A stretch of 19,559 nt of DNA from an uncultured bacterium. GTDB taxonomy: Bacteria > Bacteroidota > Bacteroidia > Bacteroidales > Muribaculaceae. Shown in pieces: positions 15,735-19,559 of this stretch; positions within the stretch are counted from its first letter, which is position 1; each line of letters begins with the position of its first letter. The position numbers and the translations under genes were made by a program. Location of the stretch: NCBI GenBank assembly GCA_905214715.1, contig CAJMMT010000027.1, forward strand, positions 1 to 19,559, written 5' to 3'. The notes under the pieces were generated by a model. It worked only from the letters and a program-made list of their open reading frames with translations. It did not search any database and was not told where the DNA came from.

Positions 15735-16066
15735 ATGGTAAGCCAACCTCGCCTCGGCGTAAGTCCGCAATATGTGAGCAAACTCCTTTCAGGCACTGAA
15801 AACCTCAGTTTAAGAGAATGTTTGGATTTAACACGAATTTATAATTGAGAGATGAATGGGAAATTCTTTCCATCCCCCGAAGGTCTTTTTTGGCTGTTCC
15901 CGCCAAGATTTCGTCGGTTACGGTGCCCGCACCGCGCCCTCCTCAACTTGCGGAAACATCTCAAAAAATCCTCTTCGTGTGAATGGAAGTTAAATCCAAA
16001 CATTCTCTAAAGAGTGTAGCCAATATCAAGGATAAGCTCGGTATTTCTTGCTTTGCAATGTCATAA
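15735..16066 (+). pseudogene. second XRE-family HTH gene, split by a MITE
   Basis: From ATG 15735 the frame reads MVSQPRLGVSPQYVSKLLSG, then TENLSL, a second XRE-type HTH. At 15811 it runs into an inserted element that supplies a foreign tail (RECLDLTRIYN, stop 15846-15848). If the element and one TAA copy are removed, the frame continues without a break from 16011: KSVANIKDKLGISCFAMS, stop 16064-16066. That matches the normal end of such HTH domains. The first helix appears to be missing at the N-terminus, so the gene may have been truncated before the insertion. Confidence 0.72.
15814..16007. mobile_element. 194-bp MITE, IS5/IS1031-like ends, TAA target duplication
   Basis: The terminal inverted repeats are 19 bp and perfect: GAGAATGTTTGGATTTAAC at 15814-15832 and its complement at 15989-16007. 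They are flanked by the direct repeat TAA (15811-15813 and 16008-16010). Ends starting GAG with a TNA target duplication are typical of the IS1031 group of the IS5 family. The interior is too short for a transposase and includes small hairpins (GGTGCCCGCACC near 15920). It is therefore a non-autonomous element that would need a transposase encoded elsewhere. It interrupts an HTH gene exactly, which confirms the borders. Confidence 0.8.
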
Positions 16067-16079
16067 AGTGTGTTTCTCA

Positions 16080-16655
16080 ATGCTATCGCAGTTCAACTCA
16101 TATATCGACTTTTTGGATCTCACGGCAGCCATTGATTATTGCCGAGAGCAGGGAACACCGTGCCATTATAAAAAGGGGGAGCGTTTTATCCTGCAAGGGA
16201 CAATCGCCCGTTATGCCGCTCTTGGTGTGTCAGGCTATTTCAAAGTAACCACTCTTAATGATGCGGGAAATGAGGCAGTGGTGAATTTCGCCTTTCCGGG
16301 TCAATTCATCACAGATTTCCATTCCTCATTACATGGGAAACCCTCCCAGATGTCAATTATCGCCGGATGTGATTGCGAAACACTACGAGTGCCGTTAAAA
16401 ACTTTCAAGGAATATCTTTCCCCTTCGCTGCTCGACGAATACAAATCGCTGTTCAATATGGTATTCATGCGGTTGCTCAATCTCTACCGCAAGTCGCCAC
16501 GTCAGCGTTATGCGGAATTATGTGAACAATATCCCCAAATTGTGGAGACTGTTACATTGAAAGATTTATCCTCTTTCCTGTTGATAACACCTAACCATCT
16601 CAGCCGTATCAGACGTGAATTGACAAAAAACTCGGGCACAAACATCAAAAAATAA
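16080..16655 (+). CDS. Crp/Fnr-family transcriptional regulator
   Basis: 191 aa from ATG 16080. An ATG at 16053 would add 9 residues and overlap the end of the old HTH frame, so the later start is preferred. Residues 25-110 form a cNMP-binding-like beta-roll (YKKGERFILQGT, then GYFKVTTLNDAGNEAVVNFA and FPGQFITDF). A dimerisation helix lies at about 120-145. The C-terminal helix-turn-helix is at about 150-185 (LKDLSSFLLITPNHLSRIRR). This is the usual Bacteroidetes Crp form. The Arg/Glu signature for cAMP binding is not evident, so the ligand is unknown. It is followed after about 100 bp by the tandem TonB-type genes, which it may control. Confidence 0.9.
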   Translation: MLSQFNSYIDFLDLTAAIDYCREQGTPCHYKKGERFILQGTIARYAALGVSGYFKVTTLNDAGNEAVVNFAFPGQFITDFHSSLHGKPSQMSIIAGCDCETLRVPLKTFKEYLSPSLLDEYKSLFNMVFMRLLNLYRKSPRQRYAELCEQYPQIVETVTLKDLSSFLLITPNHLSRIRRELTKNSGTNIKK

Positions 16656-16754
16656 GATGGCCTATACATTTGTTAAGACCAAATCCATTTATTCTTTTCA
16701 TCTTTGCCGTTGGAGAGTTTAGGAACATTCCGCAATATTTTTTGAAAAATCAAT

Positions 16755-17768
16755 ATGAAGAAGTTATTTTTAATTTCCTTGATTATCGCTCGGTCTTGCA
16801 TAGCGTTCGCGCAGAATTGGTGTGGGAATGACAGCATTGTACGAGAAATTCAATTCCCTCTTACTGAACGGGACACGGAAACCGTATTCTTCTATTTCAA
16901 TAATGAGTGGATTGCCGGAGCCATGCCAGAAATGGTTGAAACCGATTCGATCTCGAAGATGGAGGTAAAAAACGACGAGTATGGAAATCGCGCCATCTTT
17001 GTGACGGTATCACCCGAGACACTGGCCAAGTTGAAGTCGGATGTGCGCGAAGCGACCAAAGACATCTGGGTGAATTATGACCCTATATGTGAGTTCCCCG
17101 GAGGCAACGGCAAATTTAAAGAATGGCTGGATGCCAATATCAAGATTCCCGAGGGATACAAGGGAAGCGAAAAAGTAATCGTTAGGTTCTACGTCCAACC
17201 TGACGGCTCTGTAACTGACGCAAAACTATTCAGACCGAGTAAAAATGAGGCTGCGAATGCCGAAGCATTGAGACTGGTAGGCGCGTTACCTAAATTCAGA
17301 GTGAAGTTCTTCACGCCGCGAAGAACCCGAATCGGCTTTACAGTGCCCATCACTTTCAAAGAGCCGGGCGCGATATTTATAAGAGGTTCGGAATGCTCAT
17401 TTATCAAGCAGTTCCCGGTAATTGAAAACAGAATCAGACAACTGTATGACAATGCAGTCTTCAATACCGCAAACGATTCCGACTTCGATATTTCAGATAT
17501 TTGTTCTCCCGACTTTTTAAAACGTCTCAGGAATGCCAACGACTATGACACCGACGGGTATGCCGCTTGGCTCTTAAGGTCCGGAATGCAGGATGGCGAT
17601 GATTCGACCTCAAAAGTAATTTCCATTGTACCGTCCGGAACAAATACCGTGGTTGTAAACTGGTCGGACATGGGACATAAGGGTTCGACAACTTTCACGC
17701 TGACAGAAATGGATGGAACATGGAAGATTAGCAACGCCACCGTCCCGGAAGGTTACAATCCTCTCTAA
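16755..17768 (+). CDS. secreted TonB C-terminal-domain protein with DUF3828-like tail
   Basis: 337 aa. The signal peptide is about 1-19 (cleavage near AFA-QN). A conserved N-terminal region (20-110) is shared with the next gene. A TonB C-terminal-like domain spans about 113-201, from FPGGNGKFKEWLDANIKIPE through VQPDGSVTDAKLF to PKFRVKFFTP. Residues about 222-330 resemble DUF3828-type domains (SPDFLKRLRNANDYDTDG ... VVVNWSDMGHKG ... GTWKISNA). There is no N-terminal TonB membrane anchor or proline linker, so it is a stand-alone periplasmic or surface protein, not an energy transducer in the classical sense. TACATTTG at 16665-16672 could be its -7 element, but the -33 is poor. It lies 15 bp before its paralogue. 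Confidence 0.8.
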   Translation: MKKLFLISLIIARSCIAFAQNWCGNDSIVREIQFPLTERDTETVFFYFNNEWIAGAMPEMVETDSISKMEVKNDEYGNRAIFVTVSPETLAKLKSDVREATKDIWVNYDPICEFPGGNGKFKEWLDANIKIPEGYKGSEKVIVRFYVQPDGSVTDAKLFRPSKNEAANAEALRLVGALPKFRVKFFTPRRTRIGFTVPITFKEPGAIFIRGSECSFIKQFPVIENRIRQLYDNAVFNTANDSDFDISDICSPDFLKRLRNANDYDTDGYAAWLLRSGMQDGDDSTSKVISIVPSGTNTVVVNWSDMGHKGSTTFTLTEMDGTWKISNATVPEGYNPL

Positions 17769-17783
17769 GAAGCCTTATACATT

Positions 17784-18824
17784 ATGAAGAAGTTATTTAT
17801 CATTTCCTTAATTATTATTCAGTCTTGCATAGCGTTCGCGCAGAATAATTGCGAGAACGACACCATTGTACGCGAAATTCAATTTCCTATGACTGAACGG
17901 GATACCGAAACCGTATTCTACTATTTCAACAACGAATGGATTCGGGGAGCACACCTTGATAACGTGCCGGCCGACTCCATTCATAAGATGGAGGTAAAAA
18001 ACGACGAGTATGGAAATCGCGCCCTCTTTCTGACGGTATCGCCCGAAACCCTTACACAAATAAAAGCGGACGCGCAGAAGATCTGGGTTGACGATGACGC
18101 TCGCTGCGAGTTTCCCGGAGGCAACGGAAAACTCAAAGAATGGATTGATGAAAACATCCGTATTCCCGAAGGATTCAAGGGCAGTGAAAGAGTGTTTGTC
18201 AAATTTACCGTTCATCCTGACGGCTCAATCAGCGACGCAACGATTGCTCGGCGGCGGAGCAAAAACGAAGCTGTCAACCAAGAGGCACTAAGGCTTGTTA
18301 ATGCGTTGCCCAAATTTCGCGTTAAATACTATACCCCCCAAAAGAAAAACCTTCGCTATCTCCTTCCGATAACTTTCAAAGAGCCGGGCGTGATATTTAT
18401 AAGAGGAAATGAAAGCAAAGGCAATACGCAAAAACAAGATTCGATATCGCAAGATATAATTGTTGAATCAAAAATATTCTACGAACCCGAACAGCAGCCA
18501 TACTATTTGAATGGAGACACTAAGGGCTTATTGAATGACCTATATACCGCTATTTCAGAGACCGCCACTACAACACAGGAATGTGTCAAAGGCAGGGCCA
18601 TTGTCAGGTTTGATATATCAAAAGATGGCCAAATAGATACCAACTCGATAAAGGTGATTATAAACCGATCTGTGCCTGACGATTATTTGAAGGCGGCCAT
18701 TGAAGCAATTAAAAAATTAGGTAAATTTGAGCCAGGTAAAATGAATGGGATCCCTAAAAAAGTAGCATGGAATCTTCCAATCATCTATCCTGTTCCACTT
18801 GAATATATAAAGACAACTGAGTGA
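17784..18824 (+). CDS. paralogous secreted protein with two TonB C-terminal-like domains
   Basis: 346 aa. Signal peptide and residues 20-205 are closely similar to the preceding gene, including a TonB C-terminal-like domain at about 108-198 (FPGGNGKLKEWIDENIRIPE ... VHPDGSISDA). A 39-bp run is identical in the two genes (16956-16994 and 17985-18023). After VIFIRG (about residue 207) the similarity stops. Here the rest is a linker and a second, divergent TonB_C-like unit (about 262-338: VKGRAIVRFDISKDGQIDTN, then KKVAWNLPIIYPVP) in place of the DUF3828-like domain. It is 15 bp after the first paralogue, clearly cotranscribed, and followed by a good terminator. The function is unknown. Confidence 0.82.
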   Translation: MKKLFIISLIIIQSCIAFAQNNCENDTIVREIQFPMTERDTETVFYYFNNEWIRGAHLDNVPADSIHKMEVKNDEYGNRALFLTVSPETLTQIKADAQKIWVDDDARCEFPGGNGKLKEWIDENIRIPEGFKGSERVFVKFTVHPDGSISDATIARRRSKNEAVNQEALRLVNALPKFRVKYYTPQKKNLRYLLPITFKEPGVIFIRGNESKGNTQKQDSISQDIIVESKIFYEPEQQPYYLNGDTKGLLNDLYTAISETATTTQECVKGRAIVRFDISKDGQIDTNSIKVIINRSVPDDYLKAAIEAIKKLGKFEPGKMNGIPKKVAWNLPIIYPVPLEYIKTTE

Positions 18825-18845
18825 ATAAACCCGTTATGCATTAAC

Positions 18846-18885
18846 GCCACCGAGAGAAGTAATACTCCCGGTGGCAATTGTTTTT
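18846..18885 (+). terminator. rho-independent terminator of the TonB-type pair
   Basis: GCCACCG (18846-18852) pairs with CGGTGGC (18869-18875). The stem extends by three more pairs after one mismatch and has an AT-rich loop. It is followed by AATTGTTTTT. It lies 22 bp after the stop of the second paralogue. Confidence 0.88.
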
Positions 18886-18943
18886 ACCGTGCGCCGGAAA
18901 ATCCGTTGACCCGATTTGACGGCGACAAGACGCTTCACTCCAT

Positions 18944-18977
18944 AAAATATAAAGAGCCGAAAAATATAAAGAGCCGA
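18944..18977. repeat. perfect 17-bp tandem duplication
   Basis: AAAATATAAAGAGCCGA occurs twice head to tail (18944-18960 and 18961-18977). The second copy contributes the left arm of the hairpin that follows. Confidence 0.95.
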
Positions 18978-18998
18978 GTAATTAAAACTCCGCTCTTT
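18968..18998. terminator. terminator-like hairpin
   Basis: AAAGAGC (18968-18974) pairs with GCTCTTT (18992-18998), and GAG/CTC pair inside after a C-C mismatch, with an A/T-rich loop. The minus strand continues ATATTTTT after the stem, the plus strand GTCTTTGTTG. It may therefore terminate in either direction, but no gene reads into it from the right within the window. Confidence 0.4.
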
Positions 18999-19084
18999 GT
19001 CTTTGTTGCCTTGGAAGACTCACTCAGTCTCTATATACAGGAAGACCGTCTTACTCGTGCATCACGCCTAAAGTAGAACTATGT

Positions 19085-19104
19085 AAAAGAAAAATTTTTC
19101 TTTT
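19085..19104. repeat. 20-bp perfect A/T palindrome
   Basis: AAAAGAAAAATTTTTCTTTT is fully self-complementary around 19094/19095. It may be a protein-binding site or part of a terminator; nothing in the flanks decides. Confidence 0.6.
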
Positions 19105-19123
19105 CACCAGCCCTATCTATATA

Positions 19124-19172
19124 TTGGTTTGGTTTAGGTCGGGTATATATTACCCGGACTAAACCAAACTGA
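19124..19172. repeat. long stem-loop, about 22 pairs
   Basis: The inner stem CGGGTA/TACCCG surrounds the loop TATAT. After one G-U pair and one G-A mismatch, GGTTTAG (19131-19137) pairs with CTAAACC (19159-19165). The stem then continues through TTTG/CAAA and wobble pairs to 19124/19172. The sequence after it is not U-rich, so it is not a standard terminator in the plus direction. Confidence 0.55.
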
Positions 19173-19234
19173 CATAGTATATCACACCCATGATTTGTGC
19201 CTGATGTGGAATCCTATTTAATTAGACGTAATGT

Positions 19235-19266
19235 TTTGTGTAATTGGAAATAAAATGCTAACTTTG
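19235..19266 (+). promoter_or_regulatory. promoter of the DUF6088 gene
   Basis: TTTG (19235-19238) is followed after 20 nt by TAACTTTG (19259-19266), a textbook match to the Bacteroidetes promoter. The start would be near 19273, with a leader of about 47 nt. Confidence 0.78.
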
Positions 19267-19319
19267 CGCTGTTGAGAAAGGACAATTAAGCGTTTATTTT
19301 CCTTTTTACTCATCGTGAT

Positions 19320-19559
19320 ATGAAACAAACAATTATATCAAAGGTCAATCGCAGCAAGAAGGGCACCATCTTCTTGCCGGATAGCTTTTTGCCTATTGAT
19401 ACTCACTACGCCTCCAACATATTGTCTGAACTACGCAATGAAGGTAAGCTCGTCAGAGTTGCCACAGGGATATACGTTAAGCCAAAAGAATCACGATTTG
19501 GGCTCGTTATTCCGACGATAGGAGAAATAGCACAGACCATAGCAAAACGTGATGATGCG
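19320..19559 (+). CDS. DUF6088 protein (AbiEi-like type IV antitoxin), 5' part
   Basis: The first 80 residues are present and the gene runs off the window. It begins MKQTIISKVNRSKKGTIFLP, continues with a winged-helix-like region (NILSELRNEGKLVRVATGIY) and reaches PTIGEIAQTIAKRDDA. This is the pattern of DUF6088/AbiEi-type proteins: a small wHTH domain in which a short-leader K-x-G-x-I-F motif is followed by a recognition helix and the GIY strand. Such proteins act as the antitoxin and autorepressor of type IV toxin-antitoxin pairs with an AbiEii nucleotidyltransferase. A partner toxin gene would be expected just beyond the right edge, but this cannot be seen. The start is ATG 19320, with a near-consensus promoter upstream. 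Confidence 0.85.
   Translation, partial: MKQTIISKVNRSKKGTIFLPDSFLPIDTHYASNILSELRNEGKLVRVATGIYVKPKESRFGLVIPTIGEIAQTIAKRDDA

Larger units (their letters stand above)
18825..19319. other. hairpin-rich intergenic region with no gene
   Basis: These 495 bp have no convincing coding frame. From left to right they hold the terminator of the TonB-type pair, a 17-bp tandem duplication, a terminator-like hairpin, a 20-bp A/T palindrome, a long stem-loop and the DUF6088 promoter. The density of symmetric sequence suggests either stacked terminators or old element ends. Confidence 0.6.

Noticed and set aside
15814..16007. Complete insertion sequence with transposase
   Set aside because: Only 194 bp between the ends; no frame long enough for a transposase.
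18944..18977. CRISPR-like repeat
   Set aside because: Only two adjacent copies with no spacer; a simple tandem duplication.

Overview
The window looks like a chromosomal segment of a Bacteroidales bacterium, most likely a gut Muribaculaceae-type genome. This is inferred from gene content (HU-CCDC81/SPOR protein, Omp28-like lipoprotein, DUF6029 barrel, T9SS-sorted protein, Bacteroidetes-type Crp/Fnr regulator, DUF6088) and from promoters of the Bacteroidetes TTTG / TAnnTTTG type. No rRNA, CRISPR array or intact transposase gene is visible.

Layout. 1-53 (minus) is the 5' half of a tRNA-Gly(GCC), cut by the window edge, with a good promoter behind it. 276-1268 (minus) is a membrane-anchored HU-CCDC81/SPOR protein with its own promoter. 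1412-7672 (minus) is a five-gene cluster, read from high to low coordinates: TlpA-like thioredoxin, DUF6029 outer-membrane barrel, Omp28-like lipoprotein with CxxC, DsbD-type reductant exporter, and a TPR protein. It reads as an envelope thiol-redox module: DsbD would bring electrons across the inner membrane to the two thioredoxin-fold partners. A strong 15-bp hairpin separates dsbD from the TPR gene. 8066-9787 (plus) is a secreted protein with a type IX C-terminal signal. It ends at a 27-bp perfect hairpin that also serves the convergent voltage-gated K+ channel gene (9879-10667, minus). 10735-14720 (minus) is a tripartite efflux operon: TolC-like, EmrA-like, then an MFS pump.

14721-16079 is a decaying stretch. 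It holds two low-confidence ORFs, a nested inverted-repeat element and two relics of XRE-family HTH genes. The second relic is interrupted by a 194-bp MITE with 19-bp terminal inverted repeats and a TAA target duplication; removing the MITE restores the HTH reading frame. After it come an intact Crp/Fnr-family regulator (16080-16655, plus) and two tandem paralogous secreted proteins (16755-18824, plus). These share a near-identical N-terminal half with a TonB C-terminal-like domain but carry unrelated C-terminal domains. A rho-independent terminator follows, then about 500 bp of hairpin-rich non-coding DNA. The window ends in the 5' part of a DUF6088 (AbiEi-like type IV antitoxin) gene with a near-consensus promoter.

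The most distinctive points are the MITE-split HTH gene, the 30-bp duplication that separated the tolC-like and hlyD-like genes, the redox gene cluster, and the domain-swapped TonB-type tandem pair.
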